A stretch of DNA of 64,000 bases. Source: Bacillus sp. FJAT-47783. GTDB lineage: Bacteria > Bacillota > Bacilli > Bacillales > Aeribacillaceae. Both the position numbers and the translations under genes were made by a program. The notes under the pieces were generated by a model. It had not been told where the DNA came from. It saw only the letters and a list, made by a program, of their open reading frames with translations, and searched no databases. The DNA lies in NCBI RefSeq assembly GCF_022808615.1, contig NZ_JAKZKS010000002.1, positions 124,001 through 188,000 of the forward strand. The letters are read 5' to 3'. Below are positions 1 through 10,253 of this stretch, one piece after another; position 1 is the first letter of the stretch, and each line of letters begins with the position of its first letter.

Positions 1-224
1 TTATTGGTATTGTTGTTCCCCATGTTGCGCGATTTGTGACAGGGAACGACTACCGATGGATTTTACCGTACTGTGCGGTGTTTGGTGGTATTTTATTAGT
101 GATTGCAGATATTGGGGCACGTTACGTTGTGATGCCTGAGGAAATTCCAGTTGGTGTGATGACGGCGATTATCGGAACACCATTTTTTATCTATATTGCA
201 CGAAAGGGGTTCCAATCGTCATGA
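1..224 (+). CDS. FecCD-family siderophore ABC permease (C-terminal part, cut by window start)
   Basis: Reading frame 3 is open from the first bases and ends at a TGA at 222-224, so only the last 70-odd residues are present. They carry the FecCD/BtuC signature [16 protein letters not shown] followed by two hydrophobic segments and a terminal [16 protein letters not shown] block, as in membrane subunits of iron-siderophore importers. It overlaps the start of the next permease gene (ATGA), so the two are translationally coupled and probably form the heterodimeric channel. An ATG-like start at 36 is internal to the family alignment and is not the true start; the N-terminus lies upstream of the window. 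Confidence 0.9.
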   Translation, partial: IGIVVPHVARFVTGNDYRWILPYCAVFGGILLVIADIGARYVVMPEEIPVGVMTAIIGTPFFIYIARKGFQSS

Positions 225-1276
225 AAAAATATACAGCATTTCGATTTGGAAAAGGTGCGGTTTCATTTTTACTTGATAAGAGTGCAGTAAAAGTATGTAG
301 CATTCTCACCTTTTTATCCATTATGATTATTCTCCTTAGTTCAAGTGTTGGAGAAATTTTTTATTCACCTAATGACTTAATCCAAGCGCTTATAGGGAAT
401 GGAAGCTCATTACATGAATTAGTCATCTTTTCATTTCGGTTTCCACGAATATTCATTGCCTTATTTGTTGGGGTATGTTTGGCTGTTGCAGGAGCCATCA
501 TGCAAAATTTATTTCGAAATCCTTTAGCTTCTCCTGACATCATCGGGGTAACGGGTGGAGCTTCAGTTGCAGTCGTTTTGTTTTTAACGATTTTTTCAGA
601 TACAAATCATTCCTTAACTGTTAGCATCGGTTGGATGCCTGTTGCAGCATTTATAGGTGCTTGTTTGACGGGAGTTGCAGTTTATTTATTTGCATGGAAG
701 GATGGCGTTTCAACCTTTCGCCTTGTATTAATTGGTATTGGCTTGTCATTACTAACGAAATCGTTAACGACATTATTTATGATAAAAGGACCAATTTACC
801 AAGCGTCTCAAGCGAATATTTGGATTACCGGTTCCGTTTATGCAGCAAATTGGAGTCAAGTTTACATATTATTCCCACTAACTGTTATTCTCCTTATTAT
901 ATCCGTTGTTATGACAAGAAATGTAAATATTCAAGAATTTGGAGATGAAATAGCGACTGGCGTTGGAAGTCATGTTGAGCGAAACCGATTTTTGTTATTA
1001 ATGTTAAGTACAGCGCTTGTAGCAAGTGCGGTGTCATTTGCTGGAGGGATTAGTTTTGTTGGTTTAATTGCACCCCATATAGCAAGAAGGTTAGTGGGAT
1101 CTAGCTTTGGAGTGGTTCTTCCTGTCTCTGCGCTTATTGGGGCGATTATCGTCATGTTGTCAGACTTGTTAGGGAAAACATTATTTTTGCCACTTGAAGT
1201 ACCAGCAGGTGTATTTACGGCATTAATTGGGGCACCGTATTTTATTTATTTATTATATAAACATCGAAATTCCTAG
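221..1276 (+). CDS. FecCD-family siderophore ABC permease
   Basis: A 351-residue protein with about nine hydrophobic segments, the normal length for a FecCD/BtuC permease. Visible family motifs are [20 protein letters not shown] near residues 87-106, [19 protein letters not shown] near 274-292, and a C-terminal [20 protein letters not shown] block. It should form the second half of the membrane channel for a ferric-siderophore importer with the preceding permease. The start ATG overlaps the previous stop. The ATPase gene follows after 13 bases. The substrate-binding lipoprotein is not in the window, so the siderophore cannot be named. Confidence 0.92.
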   Translation: MKKYTAFRFGKGAVSFLLDKSAVKVCSILTFLSIMIILLSSSVGEIFYSPNDLIQALIGNGSSLHELVIFSFRFPRIFIALFVGVCLAVAGAIMQNLFRNPLASPDIIGVTGGASVAVVLFLTIFSDTNHSLTVSIGWMPVAAFIGACLTGVAVYLFAWKDGVSTFRLVLIGIGLSLLTKSLTTLFMIKGPIYQASQANIWITGSVYAANWSQVYILFPLTVILLIISVVMTRNVNIQEFGDEIATGVGSHVERNRFLLLMLSTALVASAVSFAGGISFVGLIAPHIARRLVGSSFGVVLPVSALIGAIIVMLSDLLGKTLFLPLEVPAGVFTALIGAPYFIYLLYKHRNS

Positions 1277-1289
1277 GAGGTGGAGCGTA

Positions 1290-2114
1290 ATGAGTGTGAT
1301 TCAAACGGAAGGTTTAACCTTATCATATGGAAAACAAATCATTATTAATGAATTAAATTTAACCATTCCAAAAGGTGAAATTACAATTTTTATCGGGAGT
1401 AATGGATGTGGAAAGTCAACATTATTAAAGTCTATAGCCAGGCTGTTAAAGCCGACTAGCGGCGCCGTATTATTAGAAGGAGAGGCCATTTCAAACTTGC
1501 CGACAAAAGAAGTGGCGAAACGATTAGCCATTCTCCCGCAGTCACCAGAAGCACCTGAAGGTTTAACGGTACTCCAATTAGTAAAGCAAGGGAGATATCC
1601 GTATCAAAATTGGTTAAAGCAATGGTCAAAGGAAGATGAAGAAGCGGTTCATTATGCACTTGAACGGACAAAGATGACAGATTTAAAGGATCGCATGGTC
1701 GACTCCCTTTCTGGAGGACAAAGGCAGCGAGCTTGGATTGCGATGACACTTGCACAAAATACGGATATCATTTTGTTAGATGAGCCGACAACGTACTTAG
1801 ATTTAACACACCAAATTGAGGTGCTTGATTTATTATATGAATTAAATGAAAGTGAAAATCGAACGATTATTATGGTATTACACGATTTAAACCTTGCTTG
1901 TCGATATGCGCATCATATCGTTGCATTAAAAAACCAACAAGTATACGAACAAGGGAAACCTGAGGACATTATTAGCTGTGAGCTTGTAAAAGAGGTATTT
2001 GATATGAAGTGTGAAGTATCAAAAGATCCGTTGTTCGGAACACCGTTATGTATTCCTTATGGAAAAGGAAGGTGCATCATTCAAGGAAAACAAGCAGGGG
2101 CTTTATATGGCTAG
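1290..2114 (+). CDS. Siderophore ABC transporter ATP-binding protein (FecE/YusV-like)
   Basis: The 274-residue ATPase energises the neighbouring FecCD permeases. Walker A is GSNGCGKST at residues 36-44, the signature LSGGQ lies near 140, Walker B IILLDEP near 160, and the H-loop VLHDLN near 197. The start ATG at 1290 follows AGGAGGTGG with good spacing; the frame stays open upstream but without a better start. Overall sequence resembles B. subtilis YusV, the ATPase shared among siderophore importers. The gene overlaps the FhuF-like gene by eight bases, so the iron importer and its reductase are one transcript. Confidence 0.92.
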   Translation: MSVIQTEGLTLSYGKQIIINELNLTIPKGEITIFIGSNGCGKSTLLKSIARLLKPTSGAVLLEGEAISNLPTKEVAKRLAILPQSPEAPEGLTVLQLVKQGRYPYQNWLKQWSKEDEEAVHYALERTKMTDLKDRMVDSLSGGQRQRAWIAMTLAQNTDIILLDEPTTYLDLTHQIEVLDLLYELNESENRTIIMVLHDLNLACRYAHHIVALKNQQVYEQGKPEDIISCELVKEVFDMKCEVSKDPLFGTPLCIPYGKGRCIIQGKQAGALYG

Positions 2115-2877
2115 CTTAACAAAAGAGCAAATCGACCAATTGAAAGAGTACCGTTTAACGATTGAGGCGGTCGATTCTGAACTATCAATTGACTGCAAAG
2201 ATTTACTTAATCGGGAATCATTAACGATTTATTTGGATCGTTTACGACAAGAGTTTCAAACGTCTAAACGAGCTGTATGTGGATCGATGCTTTTGAAACG
2301 TTATGGATTTTTAGCGGTACTCGCGTTATATAGTATGTCCATATGGAATAAGATGATCAATGTACAATTAGAAAATGTCTCAATTCAAAGCGGCTATAAA
2401 AACGATGTTTGGCTCCCTAACTTTATGTTTAAATCATTACAAGTAATCGATATGGAACATGAGCGACATAAAAAACGGGATGAATTGTTAACGGTGTTGT
2501 TTCGTCATCATTTTGATCCAGTCATAAAATCCGTTTCACAGTATGCAAAAATTTCACCAATCGTTTTATGGGAAAATGTTTCCATTTATATTTTTTGGAT
2601 GTATGAATCGTTACGAAATAAAGGTCTTCCAGTTGAAATGAGTGTACGTGTGCAAGAAGATTTTGACTATGTGATAAATGGCGCCAAAGGGGAATTGTTT
2701 GGTTCATTTGAACAGAATCCTCTTACTCCATTTTATTGTCCAAAAGTGTATGAATCTACTGTCAAGAAAGAAATAAGAATTCGGAAAACGTGTTGTTTGT
2801 ATTATTTAACAAATGGTGGAACAATAAGATGTCAATCGTGTCCTTGTCAATCGAAACATGTAAGTGAAAAGGAGTGA
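2107..2877 (+). CDS. FhuF-like 2Fe-2S ferric-siderophore reductase
   Basis: A 256-residue cytosolic protein of the IucA/IucC-FhuF type. The C-terminus has the family's unusual iron-sulfur cysteine pattern, a CC pair near residue 228 followed about a dozen residues later by CQSCPC. FhuF proteins reduce iron(III)-siderophore after import so that Fe2+ is released. The start ATG at 2107 sits inside the last codons of the ATPase gene, behind GCAGGGG; an upstream in-frame ATG at 2011 would lie deep within the ATPase gene and is unlikely. Placement directly after the importer supports this role. The N-terminal part is poorly conserved, so the substrate is unknown. Confidence 0.8.
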   Translation: MASLTKEQIDQLKEYRLTIEAVDSELSIDCKDLLNRESLTIYLDRLRQEFQTSKRAVCGSMLLKRYGFLAVLALYSMSIWNKMINVQLENVSIQSGYKNDVWLPNFMFKSLQVIDMEHERHKKRDELLTVLFRHHFDPVIKSVSQYAKISPIVLWENVSIYIFWMYESLRNKGLPVEMSVRVQEDFDYVINGAKGELFGSFEQNPLTPFYCPKVYESTVKKEIRIRKTCCLYYLTNGGTIRCQSCPCQSKHVSEKE

Positions 2878-2881
2878 GATA

Positions 2882-3133
2882 ATGGATCAAACATTAAAGG
2901 ATCAGCTCGATGGTTTGCTAGAGAAGTATACGGAGCTTCTATTAGGGGAGACGAATCCTGAATTAAAAGAAAAAGTAAAAGCATGGGTGCTTTACACATA
3001 TATTGCGAAATCAATGCCGCCATTAGCTAAACATTGGAATGAGAAGTATCCTGAGGCAAAGGAAGAAATGAAAAAGCTCATCCAAGAAATCAAACAATTA
3101 AATGACCAGCATCGCGCTAAAACGAAGAAATAA
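2882..3133 (+). CDS. yusU: YusU-like small conserved protein
   Basis: Encodes 83 residues, strongly charged and predicted helical (many K and E), with no signal peptide or membrane segment. Start ATG 2882 follows GGAGTGAG. It is the last gene of the iron-importer run and is followed by a large inverted repeat that should end transcription. In B. subtilis the small gene yusU lies next to yusV, and both position and length agree; function is unknown in the family. The name rests mainly on synteny. Confidence 0.65.
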   Translation: MDQTLKDQLDGLLEKYTELLLGETNPELKEKVKAWVLYTYIAKSMPPLAKHWNEKYPEAKEEMKKLIQEIKQLNDQHRAKTKK

Positions 3134-3138
3134 TTTGA

Positions 3139-3232
3139 AATGTTGAGAAACGCTTGTCATCTTTGTTATTGTCCAAAAATATTCATCAAATACTTTCGGA
3201 CAATCATTTGATTAACAAGCGTTTCAACATTT
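3139..3232. terminator. Nested long inverted repeat, probable bidirectional terminator
   Basis: Outer arms 3139-3157 and 3215-3232 pair almost perfectly (AATGTTGAGAAACGCTTGT against ACAAGCGTTTCAACATT). A second inverted repeat lies inside, ATTGTCC at 3168-3174 with GGACAAT at 3198-3204. The element sits between the convergent yusU and yuzL genes. Confidence 0.7.
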
Positions 3233-3255
3233 TAACCTTGAAAAGGAACAGAAGC

Positions 3256-3408
3256 TTATTCCTCTTCCCCCATATTGTGCTTTTTATATTGCTGGTTTTG
3301 ACTCGTTTTTTTTCCACCTCCGTCCATTTCTCTAGTAGGACCGGAGTTACCTTTTACACTTGCTGCACTGACACCAGTTTTGGAAGGTTGTTTTTTTAGA
3401 CGTGCCAA
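3256..3408 (-). CDS. yuzL: YuzL family small protein
   Basis: A 50-residue polar protein beginning MARLKKQPSKTGVSAASVKG and ending in a run rich in K, Q, N and E. This matches my memory of the Bacillus YuzL family, small proteins of unknown function encoded beside fadN. Start is TTG at 3408, chosen because AGGGGGTG lies just upstream; the longer frame to 3441 has no such site. It is divergent from fadN and convergent with yusU. Confidence 0.7.
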   Translation of the reverse strand: MARLKKQPSKTGVSAASVKGNSGPTREMDGGGKKTSQNQQYKKHNMGEEE

Positions 3409-3505
3409 TTTTTCACCCCCTATGAAATTTAACATTTCCAAATAAAAAAGTTTTTAAGCAAAATTTATTGAAAACTGTTGAACAAATTTTCTAAATATTT
3501 TATAT

Positions 3506-3511
3506 TATAAT
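3506..3511 (+). promoter_or_regulatory. Probable -10 box of the fadNAE promoter
   Basis: TATAAT lies about 40 bases upstream of the FadR box and 75 upstream of fadN. No convincing -35 box at 16-18 bases spacing is visible, so the assignment is tentative. Confidence 0.4.
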
Positions 3512-3548
3512 AGAAAAGGATTTGTTCCTTATATTTTTTAAGTAAAAA

Positions 3549-3566
3549 TGAATGAGTATTCATTCA
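3549..3566 (+). promoter_or_regulatory. FadR operator upstream of fadN
   Basis: TGAATGAGTATTCATTCA is an almost perfect palindrome matching the known B. subtilis FadR operator (TGAATGAN4TTCATTCA type). It lies between the -10 box and the fadN ribosome site. FadR represses beta-oxidation genes and is released by long-chain acyl-CoA, so the fadNAE operon should be induced by fatty acids. Confidence 0.88.
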
Positions 3567-3585
3567 AAGTGACGAAAGGGGATAA

Positions 3586-5973
3586 ATGATGGTCCAGCAA
3601 ATTAAAAAAGCTGCGGTTATCGGTTCTGGGGTTATGGGTTCCGGAATTGCCGCACATTTGGCTAATATCGGCATTCCAGTTTTACTACTTGACATTGTAC
3701 CGACTGAATTGACTGAGGAAGAAAAACAAAAAGGTTTAACATTACAAGAGACAAGTGTCCGTAACCGTTTTACAAATGGGGCGCTAAAAAAACTTCTCAA
3801 GCAAAAGCCTGCACCCTTAACATCAAAAGAAAATATTCAGCTTATTCAAGCAGGGAACTTAGAGGATGATTTAGCTAAACTACAAGATGTCGATTGGATT
3901 ATCGAAGTCGTTGTAGAGCGTTTAGATATTAAGAAAAAAGTTTTTGAACAAATAGATTTGAATCGCAAACAAGGTAGTATTGTCAGTTCAAACACTTCAG
4001 GAATATCGATAGAGGCAATGGCAGAAGGCCGTTCAGATGACTTCCAGAAACACTTCTTAGGAACACACTTCTTTAATCCTCCACGTTATTTAAAGCTACT
4101 TGAAGTCATACCGACAACGAAAACAGACGCTCAAGTATTAGCGTATATGAAACAGTTTAGTGAAGATGTTCTCGGAAAAGGAGTTGTTATCGCGAAAGAT
4201 ACACCAAACTTTATCGCAAACCGGATTGGAACATACGGATTATTAGTAACAGTAAATGAAATGATAAAAGGCGATTACTCTGTTGGAGAAGTGGACTCTG
4301 TAACCGGACCATTAATTGGTCGACCAAAAAGCGCAACATTCCGGACGTTAGACGTCGTTGGATTAGATACATTTCTCCATGTAGCAAACAATGTTTATGA
4401 GAAGGTTGAAGGCGAAGAAAAAGCGGTGTTTGATCCACCTTCATTTATGAAAGCGTTGTTAAAAGACAATCGATTAGGAAGTAAGACAGGTGCAGGGTTT
4501 TATAAAAAGGTCGGGAAAGATATTCTCGAACTAAATTACAACACACTCGAGTATGAACCGCGTCAAAAGTTAAAAACCGCCTCTACCGAAATGGCGAAAC
4601 AAGAAAAAGGTTTACGAAATAAGTTGAAAACCCTTTTGTATGCAAATGATAAAGCAGGTACATTATTGTGGAAGATAACTGCACCAACGTTACTGTACTC
4701 CGCCAATCTACTCGGAGAAATTGCAGATGATATCGTGGCGATTGACCGTGCAATGAAATGGGGGTTTGGTTGGGAGCTAGGTCCGTTTGAACTGTGGGAT
4801 GCAATAGGCGTAAAGAAATCAGTTGAAAAAATGAAGCAAGAAGGTTATGACATTCCACAATGGATTGTTGAAATGATTGAGAGCGGTCAAGACTCTTTTT
4901 ATAAAAAAGAAAATAATCAACCGTCCTATTATAGAAATGGTGAGTATAAGCTAGTTGAGCTGAACAAAAAGGTGATTCATCTTTCAACATTAAAAGAATC
5001 GAACGGTGTTGTGAAGAAAAATAGTGGAGCTAGTTTAATAGATTTAGGCGATGATGTTGCTCTTTTAGAATTTCATTCACGGAACAATGCAATCGGCATG
5101 GATATTATCCAAATGATTGATTATGCGGTAGAAGAGGTGGATCGTAACTATAAAGGGCTTATTATCGGCAATCAAGGGAAAAACTTCTGTGTTGGCGCAA
5201 ACTTAGCGATGATCTTAATGGAAGCTCAAGATGATAATTTCTTTGACATTGACATGGTTGTTCGCCGTTTTCAACAGGCGATGATGAAAATGAAATATAG
5301 TTCAAAACCTGTCGTTGCCGCTCCGTTTAATATGACACTTGGTGGTGGAACAGAAGTATGTTTACCAGCTGACAGCATTCAAGCAGCTAGTGAAACATAC
5401 ATGGGATTAGTTGAAGTTGGCGTTGGTTTAATCCCAGGCGGAGGCGGAAATAAAGAGCTTTATATCAAGCAGCTTGAAAGCTTACCAAAAGGAGTGGATT
5501 TCGACTTACAGAAAGTGGCGAACAAAGTATTTGAAACGATTGCAACAGCAAAAGTTTCAACATCTGCAGAAGAAGCTCGAAATTACGGATTTTTAAATTC
5601 ACAAGACCGAATTAGTATGAACGCTGATCACCTATTATTTGATGCAAAACAAAACGTCTTATCACTATATGACGGAGGATATAGACCTCCTGTGAAAAAG
5701 AAAATACCTGTTGTCGGTGAAACAGGTTATGCAACGTTACTGTTAGGTGCACACTCTATGTACTTATCCGGATATGCTTCCGAACATGATTTGAAAATTG
5801 CGAAAAATCTAGCTTATGTACTGGCTGGAGGTAAAGTTCCATTTGGTACAGAGGTAGATGAGGAATACTTACTTGAGCTGGAAAGAGAAGCGTTTTTAAG
5901 TTTAATAGGTGAACCAAAGTCGCAACAACGGATGCAGCACATGTTATTAAAAGGGAAACCACTTCGAAACTAA
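3586..5973 (+). CDS. fadN: 3-hydroxyacyl-CoA dehydrogenase / enoyl-CoA hydratase FadN
   Basis: A 795-residue bifunctional enzyme carrying out hydration and NAD-dependent oxidation in fatty-acid beta-oxidation. The N-terminal Rossmann motif GSGVMGSG is at residues 13-20 and the HAD motif [14 protein letters not shown] near 160. Two HAD C-terminal domains follow, and a crotonase-fold domain occupies roughly residues 490-690, with KNFCVGANL and the oxyanion glycines in [10 protein letters not shown]. It has the dehydrogenase-first order of the Bacillus FadN type, opposite to E. coli FadB. Start ATG 3586 follows AAAGGGG; a second ATG comes immediately after. fadA follows 16 bases downstream. Control by FadR is indicated by the operator at 3549. 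Confidence 0.95.
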   Translation: MMVQQIKKAAVIGSGVMGSGIAAHLANIGIPVLLLDIVPTELTEEEKQKGLTLQETSVRNRFTNGALKKLLKQKPAPLTSKENIQLIQAGNLEDDLAKLQDVDWIIEVVVERLDIKKKVFEQIDLNRKQGSIVSSNTSGISIEAMAEGRSDDFQKHFLGTHFFNPPRYLKLLEVIPTTKTDAQVLAYMKQFSEDVLGKGVVIAKDTPNFIANRIGTYGLLVTVNEMIKGDYSVGEVDSVTGPLIGRPKSATFRTLDVVGLDTFLHVANNVYEKVEGEEKAVFDPPSFMKALLKDNRLGSKTGAGFYKKVGKDILELNYNTLEYEPRQKLKTASTEMAKQEKGLRNKLKTLLYANDKAGTLLWKITAPTLLYSANLLGEIADDIVAIDRAMKWGFGWELGPFELWDAIGVKKSVEKMKQEGYDIPQWIVEMIESGQDSFYKKENNQPSYYRNGEYKLVELNKKVIHLSTLKESNGVVKKNSGASLIDLGDDVALLEFHSRNNAIGMDIIQMIDYAVEEVDRNYKGLIIGNQGKNFCVGANLAMILMEAQDDNFFDIDMVVRRFQQAMMKMKYSSKPVVAAPFNMTLGGGTEVCLPADSIQAASETYMGLVEVGVGLIPGGGGNKELYIKQLESLPKGVDFDLQKVANKVFETIATAKVSTSAEEARNYGFLNSQDRISMNADHLLFDAKQNVLSLYDGGYRPPVKKKIPVVGETGYATLLLGAHSMYLSGYASEHDLKIAKNLAYVLAGGKVPFGTEVDEEYLLELEREAFLSLIGEPKSQQRMQHMLLKGKPLRN

Positions 5974-5989
5974 GGGGAGGAAAACGAAA

Positions 5990-7168
5990 ATGAGAGAAGC
6001 CGTCATCGTCGCAGGAGCTAGAACACCTGTTGGAAAGGCGAAAAAAGGGTCACTTGCGAATGTTCGCCCAGACGATTTAGGAGCCATTGTTGTCAAAGAA
6101 ACATTAAAAAGAGCCGGCAATTATGAAGGGAATATTGATGATTTAATTATTGGCTGTGCAACACCTGAAGCTGAACAAGGACTTAATTTAGCTCGAAATA
6201 TAGGAGCGCTTGCTGGTTTACCACATACCGTACCAGCGATAACGATTAATCGCTACTGTTCTTCAGGTTTACAAGCGATTGCTTACGGAGCTGAACGAAT
6301 TATGCTCGGGCAGTCGGACACAGTTATTGCAGGTGGGGCAGAGTCGATGAGTATCGTTCCGATGATGGGGCATGTTGTACGCCCTAATGCGACATTAGCA
6401 GAAGAAGCTCCCGAATATTACATGAGTATGGGCCATACAGCTGAGCAAGTAGCGAAAAAGTACGGAATAAGTCGTGAAGACCAGGATGAATTTGCTGTTT
6501 ACAGCCATCAAAAAGCGGCAAAAGCTATTCAAGAAGGAAAGTTTCAAGATGAAATTGTACCGGTTGATGTTCCCGTAAGAACAGTTGGAAAAGATCACAA
6601 ATTGCAAGAGATGGTCATCCAATTTTCACAAGATGAGGGGGTTAGAGAAGGAACAAATAAGGAAATTCTTTCAACGCTAAGGCCAGCGTTTGCGGTAGAC
6701 GGTTCTGTAACAGCAGGGAACTCCTCACAAACGAGTGACGGAGCAGCAGCTGTTATGGTCATGGATCGCGAAAAAGCTGACTCACTCGGATTAAAACCGT
6801 TAGCAAAATTCCGCTCTTTCGCAGTAGGTGGAGTTCCACCAGAAGTAATGGGAATTGGACCGGTTGTCGCTATTCCAAAAGCGTTGAAATTAGCGGGATT
6901 AGAGCTATCTGATATTGGCCTTTTTGAGTTAAATGAGGCATTTGCCTCACAATCGATTCAAGTTATTCGTGAGTTAGGAATCGATGAAGAAAAAGTAAAC
7001 GTAAATGGCGGTGCGATCGCACTCGGTCATCCACTCGGTTGTACAGGAGCGAAGTTAACGTTAACGTTGCTTCACGAAATGAAACGTCGCAATGAACAGT
7101 TTGGTGTTGTAACAATGTGTATTGGCGGAGGCATGGGTGCTGCGGGTGTATTCGAGTTAATTTCTTAA
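5990..7168 (+). CDS. fadA: Acetyl-CoA acyltransferase (3-ketoacyl-CoA thiolase) FadA
   Basis: A 392-residue thiolase performing the thiolytic last step of beta-oxidation. Catalytic landmarks are the nucleophile cysteine in NRYCSSGLQ near residue 90, NEAFA near 310, the histidine in [14 protein letters not shown] near 348, and the second cysteine in CIGGGMG near 377. It lies 16 bases after fadN with its own GGGGAGG site, and a short stem-loop separates it from fadE. Length and order match fadN-fadA-fadE of B. subtilis. Confidence 0.96.
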   Translation: MREAVIVAGARTPVGKAKKGSLANVRPDDLGAIVVKETLKRAGNYEGNIDDLIIGCATPEAEQGLNLARNIGALAGLPHTVPAITINRYCSSGLQAIAYGAERIMLGQSDTVIAGGAESMSIVPMMGHVVRPNATLAEEAPEYYMSMGHTAEQVAKKYGISREDQDEFAVYSHQKAAKAIQEGKFQDEIVPVDVPVRTVGKDHKLQEMVIQFSQDEGVREGTNKEILSTLRPAFAVDGSVTAGNSSQTSDGAAAVMVMDREKADSLGLKPLAKFRSFAVGGVPPEVMGIGPVVAIPKALKLAGLELSDIGLFELNEAFASQSIQVIRELGIDEEKVNVNGGAIALGHPLGCTGAKLTLTLLHEMKRRNEQFGVVTMCIGGGMGAAGVFELIS

Positions 7169-7203
7169 CGCGAAATGAAAGGTTAATAGAAGAAAGTGAG
7201 GAT

Positions 7204-7232
7204 TCGGGCATTTCGAATGTCGTAGTGCCCGA
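7204..7232 (+). other. Intergenic stem-loop between fadA and fadE
   Basis: TCGGGCA at 7204-7210 pairs with TGCCCGA at 7226-7232 around a 15-base loop. No T-run follows, so it is more likely an mRNA processing or stability element than a terminator. Confidence 0.4.
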
Positions 7233-7280
7233 TCTTTGAAAATGAATCAATGATGAAAAGGGAATGGGAGGAAGATGAAT

Positions 7281-9065
7281 ATGGCAAACCAAACAGAGTC
7301 TTACATTAAAGGCGGAGGTTTTATTTTAGAGGATGTTTCTTATGAGCGTGTCTTTACACCGGAAGACTTTACAGATGAACAAAAAATGATTGCAAAAACA
7401 ACAGAGGATTTTGTCGTCAATGATGTTGTTCCACATATCGAAGATTTAGAAAACCATCAGTTTGATATTTCGGTTAAATTACTTCGTCAAGCAGGTGACT
7501 TAGGTTTACTCGGAGCAGATGTTCCAGAGGAATATGGTGGATTAGGATTAGATAAAGTAAGCTCAGCACTAATTGCAGAAAAATTTTCTCGTGCCGGCGG
7601 TTTTTCGATTACATTTGGAGCGCATGTCGGAATCGGCTCTTTACCAATTGTGTTATTCGGAACGGAGGAGCAAAAGAAAAAATATTTGCCAGCTCTTGCA
7701 ACAGGTGAGAAAATCGCTGCCTATGCATTAACAGAGCCTGGATCTGGTTCAGATGCGCTCGGTGCGAAAACGACAGCTAAATTAAATGCAGAAGGAACAC
7801 ATTACATTTTAAATGGGGAAAAACAATGGATTACGAATTCAGCTTTTGCCGACGTATTTGTTGTGTATGCCAAAATTGACGGTGAACATTTCTCAGCGTT
7901 CATCGTTGAACGAGATTATCCAGGCGTTTCAACAGGTCCAGAAGAAAAGAAGATGGGGATTAAAAGCTCTTCTACTCGGACATTGATTTTAGAGGATGTT
8001 GAGGTACCAAAAGAGAATTTGTTAGGGGAAGCTGGGAAAGGTCACGTCATTGCCTTTAATATTTTGAATATTGGTCGTTATAAGCTAGCAGTCGGTGCTA
8101 TTGGTGCTTGTAAACGGGTTGTTGAGCTTTCTGCTGAATATGCAAATCAACGTCAACAATTTAAACAGCCCATTGCAAAGTTCCCGCTTATTCAAGAAAA
8201 GCTTGCGAACATGACGACGAAATTATATGCGATGGAAAGCTCTGTGTATCGTACAGTAGGTCTGTTTGAAGATCGCATGAGTAAATTAGCGCCAGAAGAA
8301 GTGAAGGATGGAAAAGCCATTGCGGCATCGATTGCTGAATATGCGATCGAATGTTCATTAAACAAAGTGTTTGGGTCTGAGACGTTAGATTACATTGCGG
8401 ATGAAGGGGTACAAATTCACGGTGGCTACGGATTTATGGCTGAGTATGAAGTAGAAAGAGCATACCGTGATTCTCGTATAAACCGAATTTTTGAAGGAAC
8501 AAACGAAATCAACCGATTACTTGTTCCGGGAACGTATTTACGAAAAGCGATGAAAGGTGAGCTTCCGTTATTACAAAAAGCACAAACTTTACAAGAAGAA
8601 TTAATGATGATGATGCCGGAAGAAGTAGGCGAAGGAACGCTTGAGCAAGAAAAATATTTAGTGAAAAATGCGAAAAAGATCGCGCTCATGATTGCAGGTT
8701 TAGCTGCACAAAAGTACGGTCAAGCGCTTCAGAAGGAACAAGAAGTATTAGTGAATATTGCCGATATTATTAACAACGTATATGCGATGGAATCTGCGAT
8801 TTTACGGACAGAAAAATCGATTGCAAAGTACGGTGAAGAAAAGAGCAAGCAAAAGTTATTATATACTCAAGTTTACTGCCAAGAAGCCTTTAACGAAATC
8901 GAAGCACATGCAAAAGAATCCCTCGTATCTGTGGAAAAAGGCGATACACTTCGTATGATGTTATCAGCACTTCGAAAATTAACGAGACATACACCAATCA
9001 ATGTTATTGAAAAGAAACGTGAAATAGCGAAACAAATTCTCGAAGAAGAGAGCTATACAGTATAA
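7281..9065 (+). CDS. fadE: Acyl-CoA dehydrogenase FadE
   Basis: A 594-residue FAD-dependent acyl-CoA dehydrogenase, the first oxidative step of beta-oxidation. ACAD motifs include YALTEPGSGSDA near residue 150, KQWITNSAFAD near 180, and the C-terminal IHGGYGFMAEYEVERAYRD and INRIFEGTNEINR stretch. It is longer than the usual 380-residue enzyme; the extra C-terminal helical domain (about 430-594) is typical of the long FadE/VLCAD-like class. ATG 7281 is preferred over ATG 7275 because GGGAGG at 7266-7271 is then 9 bases away. It is the last gene of the FadR-controlled operon, closed by the terminator at 9076. Confidence 0.94.
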   Translation: MANQTESYIKGGGFILEDVSYERVFTPEDFTDEQKMIAKTTEDFVVNDVVPHIEDLENHQFDISVKLLRQAGDLGLLGADVPEEYGGLGLDKVSSALIAEKFSRAGGFSITFGAHVGIGSLPIVLFGTEEQKKKYLPALATGEKIAAYALTEPGSGSDALGAKTTAKLNAEGTHYILNGEKQWITNSAFADVFVVYAKIDGEHFSAFIVERDYPGVSTGPEEKKMGIKSSSTRTLILEDVEVPKENLLGEAGKGHVIAFNILNIGRYKLAVGAIGACKRVVELSAEYANQRQQFKQPIAKFPLIQEKLANMTTKLYAMESSVYRTVGLFEDRMSKLAPEEVKDGKAIAASIAEYAIECSLNKVFGSETLDYIADEGVQIHGGYGFMAEYEVERAYRDSRINRIFEGTNEINRLLVPGTYLRKAMKGELPLLQKAQTLQEELMMMMPEEVGEGTLEQEKYLVKNAKKIALMIAGLAAQKYGQALQKEQEVLVNIADIINNVYAMESAILRTEKSIAKYGEEKSKQKLLYTQVYCQEAFNEIEAHAKESLVSVEKGDTLRMMLSALRKLTRHTPINVIEKKREIAKQILEEESYTV

Positions 9066-9075
9066 ATGAAAGTGA

Positions 9076-9106
9076 AAATCCCGATCGTATGTTGATCGGG
9101 ATTTTT
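9076..9106 (+). terminator. Rho-independent terminator after fadE
   Basis: AAATCCCGATC (9076-9086) pairs with GATCGGGATTT (9094-9104), followed by T residues. Confidence 0.9.
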
Positions 9107-9249
9107 CAAATGTCATCGAGTATTTGGTATGATTTTAGGATATGTTAAAGTTGTTCGTGGAATTTTAAAAAAATTAAAAACTACACGTTATGTTTGTCAT
9201 ATAGAATATGCTACAATACGTGTAGGAAGAAAATACAGGTGGTGAGAGG

Positions 9250-9606
9250 ATGGCATTAACGTTTTATTGGTATCCTAAATGCGGGACATGCCGTAAAGCG
9301 AAAAAATGGTTAGAAGACCATCAAGTTCAATTTGAAGCCGTACATATTGTGGAAAATCCTCCGAATAAAGAGGAAATTAAGCGCTTTTACGAGAAAAGCG
9401 GGTTAGAATTAAAGAAATTTTTTAATACGAGTGGTCAAAAATATCGTGAATTAGGCTTGAAAGATAAAGTGAAAACAGCGTCTGAAGATGAATTGCTGGA
9501 ATGGTTAGCATCAGACGGAATGCTGTTAAAAAGACCTATTGTGACAGATGGTGAACGTGTGACGGTAGGGTTTAAAGAGGAGCAATTTGAACAAACTTGG
9601 CTGTAA
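9250..9606 (+). CDS. yusI: ArsC/Spx-family protein YusI
   Basis: A 118-residue thioredoxin-fold protein of the ArsC/Spx family. CGTC occurs in the N-terminal FYWYPKCGTCRKAKKWL motif at about residues 12-15, and RPIVTDG near residue 98 is the conserved C-terminal loop. It is encoded between fadE and gcvH as in B. subtilis. The biochemical role of YusI is not established; a redox or regulatory role is inferred from the family. Start ATG 9250 follows GGTGGTGAGAGG. Confidence 0.87.
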   Translation: MALTFYWYPKCGTCRKAKKWLEDHQVQFEAVHIVENPPNKEEIKRFYEKSGLELKKFFNTSGQKYRELGLKDKVKTASEDELLEWLASDGMLLKRPIVTDGERVTVGFKEEQFEQTWL

Positions 9607-9673
9607 GAAGAGAAAGATTTTATTTTGAAATCTTTTTCATTATAAATAATGATATTTGTGGAGGGAAAGAAGA

Positions 9674-10057
9674 ATGAACACACCGAAGGAATTACGTTAT
9701 TCTGAAGAGCATGAGTGGGTAAAAGTTGAAGGCGACAAAGTTCGTATTGGGATTACGGATTTTGCTCAATCTGAGTTAGGTGATATCGTATTCGTTGAGC
9801 TGCCAGAAGCAGGAGATGAAATCGAAGCGAATGAGCCGTTTGGTAGCGTAGAGTCTGTAAAAACAGTATCTGAATTATACGCTCCAATTAGCGGGAAAGT
9901 TGTTGAAGTAAACGAAGATTTAGATGACAGCCCTGAATTTGTAAACGAGTCTCCATATGAAAAAGCATGGATGATTGTCGTTGAACCAAATGATATTGGT
10001 GAAATCGAAAACTTAATGACAGCTGAACAATATGAAGAAATGACGAACGAAGATTAA
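9674..10057 (+). CDS. gcvH: Glycine cleavage system H protein
   Basis: A 127-residue lipoyl-carrier protein. The lipoylation site is the lysine in [12 protein letters not shown] near residue 62. The N-terminal [15 protein letters not shown] and C-terminal MTAEQYEEM are typical of GcvH. It shuttles the aminomethyl group in glycine cleavage, and in Bacillus it is also the obligatory octanoyl/lipoyl relay to 2-oxoacid dehydrogenases; lipA is encoded at 39 kb. The start ATG 9674 follows GGAGGGAAAG; the GTG at 9656 is upstream of that site. It is closed by a strong terminator. Confidence 0.96.
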   Translation: MNTPKELRYSEEHEWVKVEGDKVRIGITDFAQSELGDIVFVELPEAGDEIEANEPFGSVESVKTVSELYAPISGKVVEVNEDLDDSPEFVNESPYEKAWMIVVEPNDIGEIENLMTAEQYEEMTNED

Positions 10058-10077
10058 TTATAATCAATGAATTAAAA

Positions 10078-10118
10078 ACATCTCATAAAGTTGAAAACTC
10101 CTTTATGAGGTGTTTTTT
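10078..10118 (+). terminator. Rho-independent terminator after gcvH
   Basis: ACATCTCATAAAG (10078-10090) pairs with CTTTATGAGGTGT (10101-10113) and is followed by a run of T. Confidence 0.92.
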
Positions 10119-10253
10119 TGTTTCATATAGTTCAAACTCACTAAAGTGTTAAAGTATAGTCTTATGAAAAAGAAATCGCTAGAAAAAGGGAAATGAAGCG
10201 TGTAACTCGAATAAATTAATAGAGAAGTGTATAATGTGAGACAGGTGATGCTT

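Noticed and set aside
3154-3399. 81-residue plus-strand frame opposite yuzL
   Set aside because: It runs through a large inverted repeat and is antisense to yuzL, whose sequence is recognisable.
9194-9217. Promoter TTGTCA/TACAAT upstream of yusI
   Set aside because: Spacing between the boxes is only 12 bases, too short for a SigA promoter; the true promoter could not be placed.
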